Below are positions 8,348-17,294 of a stretch of DNA of 64,000 nucleotides, one piece after another. The position numbers were made by a program, and so were the translations under genes. This stretch comes from Pseudonocardia hierapolitana (GTDB lineage Bacteria; Actinomycetota; Actinomycetes; Mycobacteriales; Pseudonocardiaceae). The DNA lies in NCBI RefSeq assembly GCF_007994075.1, contig NZ_VIWU01000001.1:4464001-4528000 (forward strand), given 5' to 3'. Numbering within the stretch: position 1 is the first letter of the stretch; each line of letters opens with the position of its first letter. The notes under the pieces were generated by a model, which was not told the DNA's origin, ran no database searches, and worked only from the letters and a program-made list of their open reading frames with translations.

Positions 8348-9814
8348 ATGAGGGGGGTCTGGACCGCGCAGCAGGTACGGGACGCCGAGGCGGTGCTGCT
8401 GGCCCGCACCCCGGACGGCGCGCTGATGCGGCGGGCCGCGTTCGGGCTCGCGGTGCACGCCCGCCGGATGCTCGCCGGGGACGGAAGGGTGGCCGGGCGA
8501 CGGGTCGTGCTGCTCGTCGGCGCGGGCAACAACGGCGGCGACGCGCTCTGGGCCGGCGTGGAGCTGCGCAGGCGGGGGGTGGGCGTCACCGCGGTGCTGC
8601 TGGACCCGGCGCGGGCACATCCGGCGGGGCTCGCCGCGTTGCTGCGGGTCGGCGGGCGCGCGGTGGATGCGGAGGCCGGGCTGGTCGCCGTGCCCGGCGC
8701 CGACCTGGTGATCGACGGCATCATCGGCATCTCCGGCCGGGGGGCGCTGCGCGAGCCCGCCGCCCGGCTCGTGGCGGCCGCCGACGGGGCGGGCGTGCCG
8801 GTGCTCGCCGTCGACCTGCCCAGCGGGGTCGACCCGGACACGGGCGCCGCCGACGGGCCCGCCGTCACCGCCGCCGCGACCGTGACGTTCGGCGCGCTCA
8901 AGCCGGTGCACGTCCTCGCCGCCGCCCGTTGCGGGCCGGTGCACCTGGTGGACATCGGGCTCGCGCCGCTCCTGCCCGAGCCGCACGCCCACGTGCTCGA
9001 CGCCCCCGACGTGGGGCGGCGGTGGCCCGCGCCGGGCCCGGCCGACGACAAGTACACCCAGGGCGTGGTGGGGATCGCGGCCGGATCGGCGACCTACCCC
9101 GGCGCGGCCGTGCTGGCCACCGGTGCCGCCGCGCTCGCGACGAGCGGGATGGTGCGGTTCGCCGGCAGCGCCGCGCCCGGCGTGCGCGACCACTGGCCGG
9201 AGGTGGTGGCCGCCGGATCGATCGAGGAGGCTGGGCGGGTGCAGGCCTGGTCGGTCGGGCCGGGCATCGGCACCGACGACGCGGGCCGCGCGGTGCTCGC
9301 GGCGGCGATCGCGGACGAGGTGCCGCTGTGCGTCGACGCCGACGCCATCACGCTGCTCGCGGCCCACAAGGACCTCAGGGACGCGCTGCGGGGGCGGCCG
9401 GTGCTGCTCACCCCGCACGACCGCGAGTTCGCCCGGGTGGCGGGCGAGGTGGGCACCGACCGGATCGGCGCGGCCCGCCGGGCGGCCGCCGACCTCGGCG
9501 TCACCGTGCTGCTCAAGGGCAACGCCACCGTCGTCGCCGACCCGGACGGGCGCGCGCTCGTGCACCCCGCCGCGTCCTCGTGGGCGGCCACGGCCGGGTC
9601 CGGTGACGTCCTGAGCGGCATGATCGGCGCCCTGCTGGCCGCAGGCCTCGAACCGTGGTGGGCGGCGGGATGCGCCGCGTACGTGCACGACCTGGCGGCG
9701 GGTCTGGCGGCTCGGGGTGCCCCGGCCCCGGCCTCTCGCCTGCAGGCCGCACTCCCGGAAGCGATCCGCTCCGTTCGAGCCTCTTCCACTCCGACGAGCG
9801 GCGCTGCCCGGTAG
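8348..9814 (+). CDS. nnr: Bifunctional NAD(P)H-hydrate repair enzyme
   Basis: A 488-residue fusion of an epimerase and an ADP-dependent dehydratase that repair the R and S forms of hydrated NAD(P)H. The N-terminal YjeF_N domain (1-215) shows VLLVGAGNNGGDALWAG near 55 and DLPSGVDPDTGA near 158. The C-terminal ribokinase-like domain contains AGSATYPGAAVLATGAA near 240, LTPHDREFARV near 355 and the ATP/substrate loop TAGSGDVLSGMIGALLAAG near 417. It lies upstream of alr, as in mycobacteria. ATG start with no other start nearby. Confidence 0.95.
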   Translation: MRGVWTAQQVRDAEAVLLARTPDGALMRRAAFGLAVHARRMLAGDGRVAGRRVVLLVGAGNNGGDALWAGVELRRRGVGVTAVLLDPARAHPAGLAALLRVGGRAVDAEAGLVAVPGADLVIDGIIGISGRGALREPAARLVAAADGAGVPVLAVDLPSGVDPDTGAADGPAVTAAATVTFGALKPVHVLAAARCGPVHLVDIGLAPLLPEPHAHVLDAPDVGRRWPAPGPADDKYTQGVVGIAAGSATYPGAAVLATGAAALATSGMVRFAGSAAPGVRDHWPEVVAAGSIEEAGRVQAWSVGPGIGTDDAGRAVLAAAIADEVPLCVDADAITLLAAHKDLRDALRGRPVLLTPHDREFARVAGEVGTDRIGAARRAAADLGVTVLLKGNATVVADPDGRALVHPAASSWAATAGSGDVLSGMIGALLAAGLEPWWAAGCAAYVHDLAAGLAARGAPAPASRLQAALPEAIRSVRASSTPTSGAAR

Positions 9815-9905
9815 TGGCACTACAGCGCCGTTCGTCCGAACTGTGTCACGGGATGCCCGGCCGCCGGGTGCCGGAGGTCGGGCCAGCCGGGATGCGTTGC
9901 CCGTG

Positions 9906-11072
9906 ATGAATGCGATGATTGACTACGTGCAGTCTCCGTCGAGCGCGCCGCGGGCCGAAGCCCTCGTCGATCTCGCCGCCGTCCGCCACAACATCGCGGT
10001 GCTCCGTGCTGCGGCCCCTCGGGCCGAGCTGATGGCGGTGGTCAAGGCCGACGGTTACGGGCACGGCGCGGTGCCGGTCGCGGAGGCGGCGCTGGTGGCG
10101 GGGGCGTCCTGGCTGGGCGTGTGCACCCTCGAGGAGGCCGCCGAGCTGCGGGGCGCCGGGATCACCGCGCCCCTGCTGTCGTGGCTGCACCTGCCGGACG
10201 ACGACTTCACCGAGGCCGTCGCCACCGACGTCGATCTCTCGGTCGCGTCGAGGGCGCACCTCGCTGCCGTCACGGCGGGTGCCCGGCGCGCCGGCCGGCC
10301 TGCGCGGGTGCACCTGAAGACCGACACGGGGCTCTCCCGGGGTGGGGCGCAACCCGCCGCGTGGGACGCGCTGCTCGACGACGTCGAGAAGGCGGCCGCC
10401 GACGGGCACGTGGAGGTCGTGGCGGTCTGGTCGCACCTGGCCAACGCCGACGTCCCGGACCACCCGAGCCTCGAGGTGCAGGCGGCCCGGCTCACGGCGG
10501 CGTGGGAGGCGGCCTGCGCGCGCGGGTTCACCCCGATCCGCCACCTGGCCAACGCCGCGGCGACGCTCACCCGGCCCGATCTGCACTTCGACCTCGTCAG
10601 GCCGGGGATCGCGGTCTACGGGCTCGACCCGTTGGGTCGCAGGCCCGCCGGGACCCCCCTGAGGCCTGCGATGACGCTGCGCGGCCGGGTGGCGCTGGTC
10701 AAGCGCGTGCCGGCCGGCGAGGGCGTGTCGTACGGGCACGAGTGGACCACTCCCTGCGAGACCACCCTTGCTCTCGTTCCCGTCGGGTACGCCGACGGGG
10801 TGCCGCGCCTGCTGGGGGGTCGGCTGCGGGTGCTGCTCGGTGGCGCACTGCGGCCGGTCGTCGGCCGGGTGAGCATGGATCAGGTCGTGGTCGACTGCGA
10901 GGACGGCACGGACGTCCGGGAAGGTGACACAGCGGTGTTCTTCGGCCCCGGTGATCATGGTGAGCCGACCGCCCAGGACTGGGCGGACGAGCTCGGCACC
11001 ATCCACTACGAGATCGTGACGGGCGTGCACAGCAGACGCGTGACCCGTTCGTACACCGGGATCGCAGAGTGA
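9906..11072 (+). CDS. alr: Alanine racemase
   Basis: A PLP enzyme supplying D-alanine for peptidoglycan. The PLP lysine is in AVVKADGYGHGAVPVAEAA near residue 45; VDLAAVRHNIAVLR opens the TIM barrel. SHLANADVPDHPS and RPGIAVYGLDP are typical barrel segments. The catalytic tyrosine lies in VSYGHEWTTP near 278 and GRVSMDQVVVD follows. Starts compete at GTG 9903, ATG 9906 and ATG 9915; 9906 gives 388 residues, near the family norm. The hydrolase gene begins inside its stop (GTGA), so both are probably co-translated. Confidence 0.96.
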   Translation: MNAMIDYVQSPSSAPRAEALVDLAAVRHNIAVLRAAAPRAELMAVVKADGYGHGAVPVAEAALVAGASWLGVCTLEEAAELRGAGITAPLLSWLHLPDDDFTEAVATDVDLSVASRAHLAAVTAGARRAGRPARVHLKTDTGLSRGGAQPAAWDALLDDVEKAAADGHVEVVAVWSHLANADVPDHPSLEVQAARLTAAWEAACARGFTPIRHLANAAATLTRPDLHFDLVRPGIAVYGLDPLGRRPAGTPLRPAMTLRGRVALVKRVPAGEGVSYGHEWTTPCETTLALVPVGYADGVPRLLGGRLRVLLGGALRPVVGRVSMDQVVVDCEDGTDVREGDTAVFFGPGDHGEPTAQDWADELGTIHYEIVTGVHSRRVTRSYTGIAE

Positions 11073-12172
11073 GACGAGGACAGATCTGGGGAGCTGTGGC
11101 CGGAGCGGCGGGTGCGGCGGTCACCGGCGTCGCCGTCGGCGTGGCCGCCCGGAAGCACTCACGGGTCGCGTCGGAGCGCAGGCGCCTCGCCACGCAGCTG
11201 TCGGAGAAGCCACCGCAGCTGGCCGGGGTGCCGGAGAGCGAGCCGTCGTCGGTCACCGCCGATGACGGGGTGCGCATCTCTGCAGAGGAGATCGAGGCGC
11301 GGGACGGGAACCCGGCGCTCACGGTGGTGCTCGTGCACGGCTTCGCGCTGGACCGGCGCACGTGGCACTTCCAGCGCCAGTCGCTGCCTGCGCTGTCCGA
11401 CCCGTCGATCCGCGTGGTCCTCTACGACCAGCGCAGCCACGGCCGTTCCGAGCGCGCCCCGCAGGAGAGCTGCACCATCGAGCAGCTCGGCCACGACCTC
11501 GACGCGGTCATCAGGGCGCTGGCCCCCGAGGGTCCGCTCGTGCTCGTCGGCCACTCGATGGGTGGCATGACGATCATGGCGCTCGCCGAGCAGAACCCGG
11601 AGCTGTTCGCCGAGCGGGTGGCCGGTGTCGCGTTCGTGTCGACGTCGGCGGGTGAGGTGGCCAGCGGCGGCCTGCCCGGCACGCTGCTCTCCCGGCACAA
11701 CCCGCTCACCCGCACCGTCGGCCTGCTCGCGCGGCTGCAGCCCACGCTCGTGGAGACCGCGCGGCGCGCACTCGGTGACGTGATCTGGTCGCTCACCCGC
11801 AAGTTCGCCTACGGCCAACACAACGTCGCCCCGTGGCTCGTCGACCTCGTCGACACGATGATCGGCGCCAACGCCGTCGACGCACTCATCGACTTCGCCG
11901 ACACCGTCAACAGCCACAACCGGGTGGCCGCGCTGCCCGCGCTCGCCCACTGCGAGGTGCTCGTCGCCGCGGGCACCGCCGACCGCGTGATCCCGGTCAC
12001 GCACAGCGACGTCATCGCGGCAGAGCTGCCGGACGCCCGGCTGGTGCACTTCGACGGGGTCGGGCACCTGCCCATGCTGGAACGGCCGGCCGAGATGGAC
12101 GAGGCGCTCGTCGACCTCATCCGGCGCAGCGCCGACCGGGTCCGCCCGCGCCGCTTCCGGTGGCGTGCATGA
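11069..12172 (+). CDS. Alpha/beta hydrolase with N-terminal membrane segment
   Basis: A 367-residue hydrolase. Residues 7-30 form a hydrophobic Ala/Gly-rich segment followed by RKHSR, a signal anchor or poorly cleaved export signal. The fold has VVLVHGFALDRRTWH near 90, the nucleophile elbow VGHSMGGMTIMAL near 158, an acid in AAGTADRVIPVTH near 310 and histidine in GVGHLPMLERP near 332, so the Ser-Asp-His triad is complete. It overlaps alr by 4 nt and tsaE by 4 nt. A hydrolase in this slot is common between alr and tsaE in actinobacteria; the substrate is unknown. Confidence 0.88.
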   Translation: MRRGQIWGAVAGAAGAAVTGVAVGVAARKHSRVASERRRLATQLSEKPPQLAGVPESEPSSVTADDGVRISAEEIEARDGNPALTVVLVHGFALDRRTWHFQRQSLPALSDPSIRVVLYDQRSHGRSERAPQESCTIEQLGHDLDAVIRALAPEGPLVLVGHSMGGMTIMALAEQNPELFAERVAGVAFVSTSAGEVASGGLPGTLLSRHNPLTRTVGLLARLQPTLVETARRALGDVIWSLTRKFAYGQHNVAPWLVDLVDTMIGANAVDALIDFADTVNSHNRVAALPALAHCEVLVAAGTADRVIPVTHSDVIAAELPDARLVHFDGVGHLPMLERPAEMDEALVDLIRRSADRVRPRRFRWRA

Positions 12173-12627
12173 CCGCCGGGCTGGAGCTGGACGTCGAGTT
12201 GGTGCTGCCCGAACCGGCCGACACGGAGGCGCTCGGCGAGCGGCTCGCCGCCGAGCTCGGGCCGGGCGACCTCGTCGTGCTGTCCGGGCCGCTGGGCGCG
12301 GGCAAGACGGTGCTGGTGCGCGGCATCGCCCGCGGGCTCGGGGTGGCCGGGCCGGTCACCTCGCCGACGTTCGTGATCGCGCGCGAGCACCGGCCGCTCC
12401 CCGGCGGGCGCGGCGTGCCGCTCGTGCACGTCGACGCCTACCGCCTCGGCGGCGCCGCCGAGCTCGACGACCTCGACCTCGACACCGACCTGTCCGAGGC
12501 CGTCGTCGTGGTCGAGTGGGGCGAGGGCGTGGCGGAGCGGCTGGCGTCCCGGCACCTGCTCGTGCGGCTGCAACGCCGGCCCGACGACGTGCGCACGGCC
12601 ACCGTGTCCCGGGTGGAGGACGCGTGA
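12169..12627 (+). CDS. tsaE: tRNA t6A biosynthesis ATPase TsaE
   Basis: TsaE is the ATPase that drives the TsaB-TsaD complex in making N6-threonylcarbamoyladenosine at A37 of ANN-decoding tRNAs. This 152-residue copy has the P-loop GPLGAGKTVLVRG at about 44-56, the switch TSPTFVI near 65, HVDAYRL near 86 and the Walker-B-like VVVEWGEGV near 117. ATG at 12169 lies in the stop of the hydrolase gene. The next gene begins in its own stop, so four genes from alr form one overlapping run. Confidence 0.95.
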   Translation: MTAGLELDVELVLPEPADTEALGERLAAELGPGDLVVLSGPLGAGKTVLVRGIARGLGVAGPVTSPTFVIAREHRPLPGGRGVPLVHVDAYRLGGAAELDDLDLDTDLSEAVVVVEWGEGVAERLASRHLLVRLQRRPDDVRTATVSRVEDA

Positions 12628-13346
12628 TCAAGGCCGTCATCTTCGACTGGGGCGGCACGCTCACCCCCTGGAAACGGATCGACAACCTCGAGGGCTGGCG
12701 CCTGCTCGCCGAGGTGCTGCACGACGGTGACGCCGAGCGCGCTGCGGCCCTCGCGGACGCACTGCTGGCCGCGGAGGACGCGCGCTGGGCCGCCGCCCGC
12801 GAGGAGCACCTGGCGTTCACCCTCGAGCAGGTGCTGGCCGACGCCGCGCACCACCATCCGGCCGACGTCCCGGCCCAGGTGCGCGAGTCGGCGCTGGCCC
12901 TGCACCGCGAGTTCTGGCTCGGGCAGATGCCGACCGACCCGGAGGCCGGGCCCGTGCTGCGCATCCTGCGGGAGCGCGGCCTGAAGCTCGGCGTGCTGTC
13001 GTCCACCTCGTGGCCGCGGGAGTGGCACGAGGACCGGTTCCGCTCCGACGGGGTACTGGACCTGTTCGACGCCTGCGTCTGGTCGAGCGACCTGGAGTGG
13101 ACCAAACCACACCCCGAGGCGTTCCGGGCCGCCATGGACGCGGTGGGCGTCGACGATCCGCGGGCGTGCGTCTACGTGGGCGACCGGCCCTACGACGACA
13201 TCAGCGGCGCCAAGGCCGTGGGCATGCGGGCGGTCTTCGTGCCGCACTCGGACATCCCGGCCGTGCAGCAGGTTCCGGTGGACGTGCATCCGGACGCCGT
13301 GCTGCACCGGCTCACGGACCTGCCGGAGCTCATCGCCAACTGGTAG
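12624..13346 (+). CDS. HAD-superfamily hydrolase with a DWGGT motif I
   Basis: A 240-residue HAD protein. Motif I reads FDWGGTLTP (residues 6-14): the nucleophile Asp is present but the usual second Asp of DxDGT is Gly. Motif II is in LGVLSSTSW near 116, motif III Lys in EWTKPHPEAF near 157 and motif IV in VYVGDRPYDDI near 182. The cap is the small helical type C1 (30-105). Without the general acid/base Asp, ordinary phosphatase chemistry is doubtful; phosphonatase and haloacid dehalogenase also lack it. It overlaps tsaE by 4 nt. Substrate unknown. Confidence 0.85.
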   Translation: MIKAVIFDWGGTLTPWKRIDNLEGWRLLAEVLHDGDAERAAALADALLAAEDARWAAAREEHLAFTLEQVLADAAHHHPADVPAQVRESALALHREFWLGQMPTDPEAGPVLRILRERGLKLGVLSSTSWPREWHEDRFRSDGVLDLFDACVWSSDLEWTKPHPEAFRAAMDAVGVDDPRACVYVGDRPYDDISGAKAVGMRAVFVPHSDIPAVQQVPVDVHPDAVLHRLTDLPELIANW

Positions 13347-13358
13347 CCGGCCAACAGC

Positions 13359-13417
13359 GGCGATCAAGGGCTGATGGCCGCCGCCGGCCCACCAGCGACC
13401 CTCTCCCCTTGATCGCC
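13359..13417. repeat. 12-bp inverted repeat between the HAD and Nudix genes
   Basis: GGCGATCAAGGG (13359-13370) is matched by CCCTTGATCGCC (13406-13417), a perfect 12-bp stem with a 35-nt loop. It sits 12 nt after the HAD stop, so it can end the alr-tsaE-HAD transcript or serve as an operator for the Nudix gene 27 nt downstream. No T-tract follows. Function inferred. Confidence 0.55.
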
Positions 13418-13443
13418 GAGCGCTACCCGGGAGGCTCCTCGCG

Positions 13444-13935
13444 GTGACCGAGTCGGAATCCGCAATGCCTGCTGCGATGGATTCGCTGCCCGGCAAGCAC
13501 ATGGCTGCAGGAGTGCTGTTCCGGGACCGGGCGGATCGGGTGTTGCTCGTCGAGCCGTCCTACAAGCCGGACTGGGAGATTCCCGGCGGTGTGGTGGAGG
13601 TCGAAGAGTCCCCATGGGCGGCGGCGAGCCGCGAGTTGGCCGAGGAGCTGGGCTGGGACGGGCCGGTGGGCCGGCTGCTGGTGGTCGACCACGTGCGTCC
13701 AGAGGGCCCGCGTCCCGAGGGCATGAGGTTCGTCTTCGACGGTGGGGTGCTCGAAGAGGCCGACCTGGTGGGAACGGTGTTCCCGGACGGGGAGATCCGC
13801 TCAGCGGGGTTCCACACGGTGGCTGAGGCCAGGGGCAAGGTCAAGCCAGTGCTGGCCGACCGCATCGCGGCGGCGCTGGAGGCGGTGGAGCTGGGCGTGA
13901 CCGTTCTGTGCGAACAGGGACGGCGCATCGCCTGA
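13444..13935 (+). CDS. Nudix hydrolase
   Basis: A 163-residue Nudix protein with a complete box, G-x5-E-x7-REL-x-EEL-G: GGVVEVEESPWAAASRELAE (about 48-67) followed by ELGW. Nudix enzymes hydrolyse nucleoside diphosphates linked to another group. The preceding strand RVLLVEPSYKPDWEIPGG is typical; nothing identifies the substrate. It starts with GTG after GGGAGG (13430-13435). Inserted between the alr-tsaE cluster and tsaB-tsaD, it is not part of the t6A pathway. Confidence 0.9.
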   Translation: MTESESAMPAAMDSLPGKHMAAGVLFRDRADRVLLVEPSYKPDWEIPGGVVEVEESPWAAASRELAEELGWDGPVGRLLVVDHVRPEGPRPEGMRFVFDGGVLEEADLVGTVFPDGEIRSAGFHTVAEARGKVKPVLADRIAAALEAVELGVTVLCEQGRRIA

Positions 13936-14042
13936 GGGACTATTCGTCCTCCACGGCTGCGAGCGGGTCGTGGAGGTCACGCCGGGTTGGTCGACGGACC
14001 CGAGTCGACCGCCGCATCCGCCCCGCTCGTAGGCTCAGGAGT

Positions 14043-14705
14043 GTGCTGGTCCTGGCCCTCGACACCGCCACGCCCGCCGTCACCGCTGGTGTCGTCGAGC
14101 TGACCGATGACGCTGTCCTCCTGCGTGCCGCCCGCGTCGAGCATGACGCGCGCAAGCACGCCGAGCTGCTCATGCCCGCCGTGCAGGCGGTGTGCGGCGA
14201 TGCAGGCATGCCGTTGCGTGCGATCGACGCGGTCGTCGTCGGCGCGGGGCCGGGGCCGTTCACGGGGCTGCGGGTCGGGATGGTGACCGCCGCGGCCCTC
14301 GGCGACGCTCTCGGCGTACCGGTGCACGGCGTGTGCTCGCTCGACGCCATCGCTGTCGACGCGGCGGGGGAGGGCCTGCTGCTCGTCGTCACCGACGCGC
14401 GGCGCCGCGAGGTCTACTGGGCCGCCTACGACGAGTCCGGGGAGCGGGTCGACGGGCCGCACGTCCAGGCGCCGGCCGCAGTGGCCGAGCGGGCGCGCGA
14501 GCTGGGGGCGGTGGCCGCGGCAGGAGGGTCGGCGGCGCTGGTCGGGCTGCCGGCGCGGCCACCGGAGTCGCCGTCGCCCACGGGGCTCGTCGCGGTGGCG
14601 GCGCCCATCCTGCGTGCGGGTGCGGCGCCGGACCCGCTCGTGCCGCTCTACCTGCGCCGCCCCGACGCCGTGGAGCCCGGCACCCGCAAGCGGGTGAGCG
14701 CCTGA
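14043..14705 (+). CDS. tsaB: tRNA t6A biosynthesis protein TsaB
   Basis: TsaB is the inactive ASKHA-fold partner that scaffolds TsaD. The 220-residue protein opens [15 protein letters not shown], has the family block [19 protein letters not shown] at about 62-80 and [15 protein letters not shown] near 119. GTG at 14043 is preceded by CAGGAG (14036-14041). Its TGA overlaps the rimI ATG (TGATG), and rimI in turn overlaps tsaD, so tsaB-rimI-tsaD is a coupled operon. Confidence 0.94.
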   Translation: MLVLALDTATPAVTAGVVELTDDAVLLRAARVEHDARKHAELLMPAVQAVCGDAGMPLRAIDAVVVGAGPGPFTGLRVGMVTAAALGDALGVPVHGVCSLDAIAVDAAGEGLLLVVTDARRREVYWAAYDESGERVDGPHVQAPAAVAERARELGAVAAAGGSAALVGLPARPPESPSPTGLVAVAAPILRAGAAPDPLVPLYLRRPDAVEPGTRKRVSA

Positions 14706-15169
14706 TGCCAGCCACCGTGCAGATCGACGTGCTGCGCGAGTCGGACGCGGCGCGCTGCGCCGAGCTGGAGCGGCTGCTCTTCCCGGGCGACGACCCGTGG
14801 AGCGAGCGGGCGTTCCGCGACGAGCTGCAGGCGGGCCACCCGTACCTGGCCGCTCGGGACGGCGAGCTGCTCGTCGGATACGCGGGGCTCGGCTTCGTCG
14901 CCGGGCCGCCGCAGGCCGAGGCGGAGATCCACACGATCGGCGTCGACCCCGCCCACCAGCGCCGCGGCATCGGCCGCGCGCTGTTGCGCGGGCTGCTCAC
15001 GGTGGCCGACGAGCTGGGCGCCACCGTGTTCCTCGAGGTCCGCACCGACAACGAGGCCGCGCAGGCGCTCTACGAGGCCGAGGGGTTCACGGTGGTGGGG
15101 CTGCGCAAGCGTTACTACCGACCCAGCGGCGCGGACGCGTACACGATGCGGCGGGAGCGCAGATCATGA
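14705..15169 (+). CDS. rimI: Ribosomal S18 N-alanine acetyltransferase-like GNAT protein
   Basis: RimI acetylates the N-terminus of ribosomal protein S18. This 154-residue GNAT protein has [20 protein letters not shown] (the beta4 and acetyl-CoA pyrophosphate loop, R/Q-x-x-G-x-G/A at about 80-92), followed by [20 protein letters not shown], the standard C-terminal signature. Position between tsaB and tsaD is the conserved actinobacterial arrangement; in some species the activity is broader than S18. It overlaps both neighbours by 1 and 4 nt. Confidence 0.92.
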   Translation: MPATVQIDVLRESDAARCAELERLLFPGDDPWSERAFRDELQAGHPYLAARDGELLVGYAGLGFVAGPPQAEAEIHTIGVDPAHQRRGIGRALLRGLLTVADELGATVFLEVRTDNEAAQALYEAEGFTVVGLRKRYYRPSGADAYTMRRERRS

Positions 15170-16206
15170 TCGTCCTGGGGATCGAGACCTCGTGCGACGA
15201 GACGGGCGTCGGCGTGGTGCGCCTCGACGATGCGGGCGGGGTGGAGCTGCTCGCCAACGAGGTGGCCTCCTCGGTCGACGAGCACGCCCGGTTCGGCGGT
15301 GTCGTGCCCGAGGTGGCGTCGCGCGCTCACCTGCAGGCCATGGTGCCCGCCGTGCACCGCGCGCTCGACACCGCGGGCGTCACCGGCCAGGACGTCGAGG
15401 CGGTCGCGGTCACCGCCGGCCCAGGGCTCACCGGCGCCCTGCTCGTCGGGGTCGCGGCGGCCAAGGCCTACGCGGCCGCCTGGGACGTGCCGCTGTACGG
15501 GGTGAACCACCTCGCCGCGCACGTCGCCGTCGACACGCTGCAGCACGGTCCGCTGCCGCCGTGCCTCGCGCTGCTCGTCTCCGGCGGGCACTCGAGCCTC
15601 CTCGACGTGCCCGACCTCGCCGGCCCCGTCACCCCGCTCGGCGCCACGATCGACGACGCGGCGGGCGAGGCGTTCGACAAGGTCGCGCGCCTGCTCGGGC
15701 TGCCGTTCCCCGGCGGTCCGCACATCGACCGGGTGGCCCGTGACGGCGACCCGGCGGCGATCGCGTTCCCCCGCGGCCTCACCGGTCCGCGTGACGCCCC
15801 GTTCGACTTCTCGTTCTCCGGGCTCAAGACCGCGGTCGCGCGCCACGTCGAGGCGTTGGAGCGGGTCGGCACGCCGGTGCCCGTGGCGGACGTCGCCGCG
15901 AGCTTCCAGGAGGCCGTGGTCGACGTGCTCACGGCGAAGGCCGTGCGTGCGGCCCGGGAGCGCGGGATGGACACCCTGCTGCTCGGCGGCGGGGTGGCGG
16001 CCAACTCGCGGCTGCGCGCGCTGGCGCAGGAGCGCTGCGACGCCGCGGGCATCGGGTTGCGCGTGCCGCGGCCCGCGCTGTGCACCGACAACGGGGCGAT
16101 GGTCGCGGCGCTCGGCGCGCACCTGCTGGCCGCCGGTGCCGCGGCGAGCCCACCGGACCTGCCGGCCGACTCCTCTCTCCCGGTCACCGAGGTGCTGGTC
16201 GGCTGA
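15166..16206 (+). CDS. tsaD: tRNA N6-adenosine threonylcarbamoyltransferase TsaD
   Basis: TsaD transfers threonylcarbamoyl from TC-AMP to A37 of tRNA. The 346-residue protein begins [18 protein letters not shown]; metal-binding histidines appear in [10 protein letters not shown] near 115-124. [12 protein letters not shown] (near 137), [20 protein letters not shown] (near 160), [13 protein letters not shown] (near 213) and [13 protein letters not shown] (near 269), with a late DNGAMVA, complete the family. ATG start overlaps the rimI stop. It converges with the LysR gene 64 nt downstream. Confidence 0.97.
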   Translation: MIVLGIETSCDETGVGVVRLDDAGGVELLANEVASSVDEHARFGGVVPEVASRAHLQAMVPAVHRALDTAGVTGQDVEAVAVTAGPGLTGALLVGVAAAKAYAAAWDVPLYGVNHLAAHVAVDTLQHGPLPPCLALLVSGGHSSLLDVPDLAGPVTPLGATIDDAAGEAFDKVARLLGLPFPGGPHIDRVARDGDPAAIAFPRGLTGPRDAPFDFSFSGLKTAVARHVEALERVGTPVPVADVAASFQEAVVDVLTAKAVRAARERGMDTLLLGGGVAANSRLRALAQERCDAAGIGLRVPRPALCTDNGAMVAALGAHLLAAGAAASPPDLPADSSLPVTEVLVG

Positions 16207-16270
16207 GCGCGGGCAAGCGCCGACCGGGCCATCACACCGGTTTCGCGCGCGTTGCACCTGCCGTGATTCG

Positions 16271-17185
16271 CTACAACCCCGGGACTCCGACAAGGGTGAG
16301 GAACGCGGTTGCCGCGGGCGTGCGGCCGGCACGGCTCCAGATGACGTACTCGACGCGGGCCGGCGCGTCGGATACCTCGATCGTGGTCACGCCCGTGAGC
16401 TGAGGCGCGTATGCGGCGGGGAGTACGGCGACGCCGAGGCCATGCCCGACCAACCGAGCTATGAGGTAGGCCGTCGTCACTTCGAAGGCGACGTCGCGGC
16501 TGAGACCAGCGGCTGCGAACGCCTGGTCGGATTGGGCACGTCCGGCTGTGTTGGCCGGCAGGTCCACGAACACCTCGGAGGAAAGCCTCCGCAGGTCGAC
16601 CACTGGTTCTTCGGCGAGCGGGTGGTCTGGCGCGACCACGGCGACGTATCGGTCACGGGCGAGTTCCCGGGCGTCGACACCCCGGGGCCACGCCGCGGTC
16701 GGCAGCCCGCAGAAGGCCACGTCGATGGCCCCCTGCTCGACCCGCTCGATGAGTTCCTCGCTCGGGCTGACGCGCAGGCTGATGCGCACTTGCGGGTACC
16801 GCTGGCGGAAGTCGCGCAGCGCGCCCGGGATATCGACCGCAGCGGCGGTGGAGATCAGGCCCACGGCGAGCCGTCCGCGCACCTCACCGACTGCGGCGGC
16901 GACCTCGGCGGCAGCGCGCTCGGCGGCCTCCAGGCACTGGCGTGCGGTGGGGAGGAACGCCGCGCCTGCCGGAGTCAGCCGCACCCGACGGCTTGTGCGG
17001 TCGAACAGTCTCGCTCCCAGTTCGCGTTCCAGGCGCGCGATCTGGTGGCTGAGGGCGGACTGGACGACCAGACATCGCTCGGCGGCCCGGGTGAAGCTGT
17101 TCGTCTCGGCGACGGCGACGACGTAGCGCATCTGCTGGAGCTCCACCGATCCATCTTGTATCGAGATCGATGTCATGAACAGCAT
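16271..17185 (-). CDS. LysR-family transcriptional regulator
   Basis: About 300 residues. An N-terminal winged HTH contains VELQQMRYVVAVAETNSFTR followed by AAERCLVVQSALSHQIARLE and RELGARLFDRTSRRVRLTPAG; a periplasmic-binding-like effector domain covers about 95-300 (LAVGLISTAAAVDIPGAL, FVDLPANTAGR, GHGLGVAVLP). Upstream ATGs at 17185 and 17176 and a GTG at 17146 are all possible starts; the HTH homology begins near the last. It is divergent from the beta-propeller lipoprotein gene (109 nt apart) and, as usual for LysR proteins, may control it. Effector unknown. Confidence 0.9.
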   Translation of the reverse strand: MLFMTSISIQDGSVELQQMRYVVAVAETNSFTRAAERCLVVQSALSHQIARLERELGARLFDRTSRRVRLTPAGAAFLPTARQCLEAAERAAAEVAAAVGEVRGRLAVGLISTAAAVDIPGALRDFRQRYPQVRISLRVSPSEELIERVEQGAIDVAFCGLPTAAWPRGVDARELARDRYVAVVAPDHPLAEEPVVDLRRLSSEVFVDLPANTAGRAQSDQAFAAAGLSRDVAFEVTTAYLIARLVGHGLGVAVLPAAYAPQLTGVTTIEVSDAPARVEYVIWSRAGRTPAATAFLTLVGVPGL

Positions 17186-17294
17186 GCGTTGGACTCATTG
17201 ATCGTGCCCGGCGAGACTCCTGTGGAGCTCGTGCTGGGCGAGCTGCAACGGCTCCTCGACAGGGCCGACACGGAACTGGAAGAGGGAATGGACG

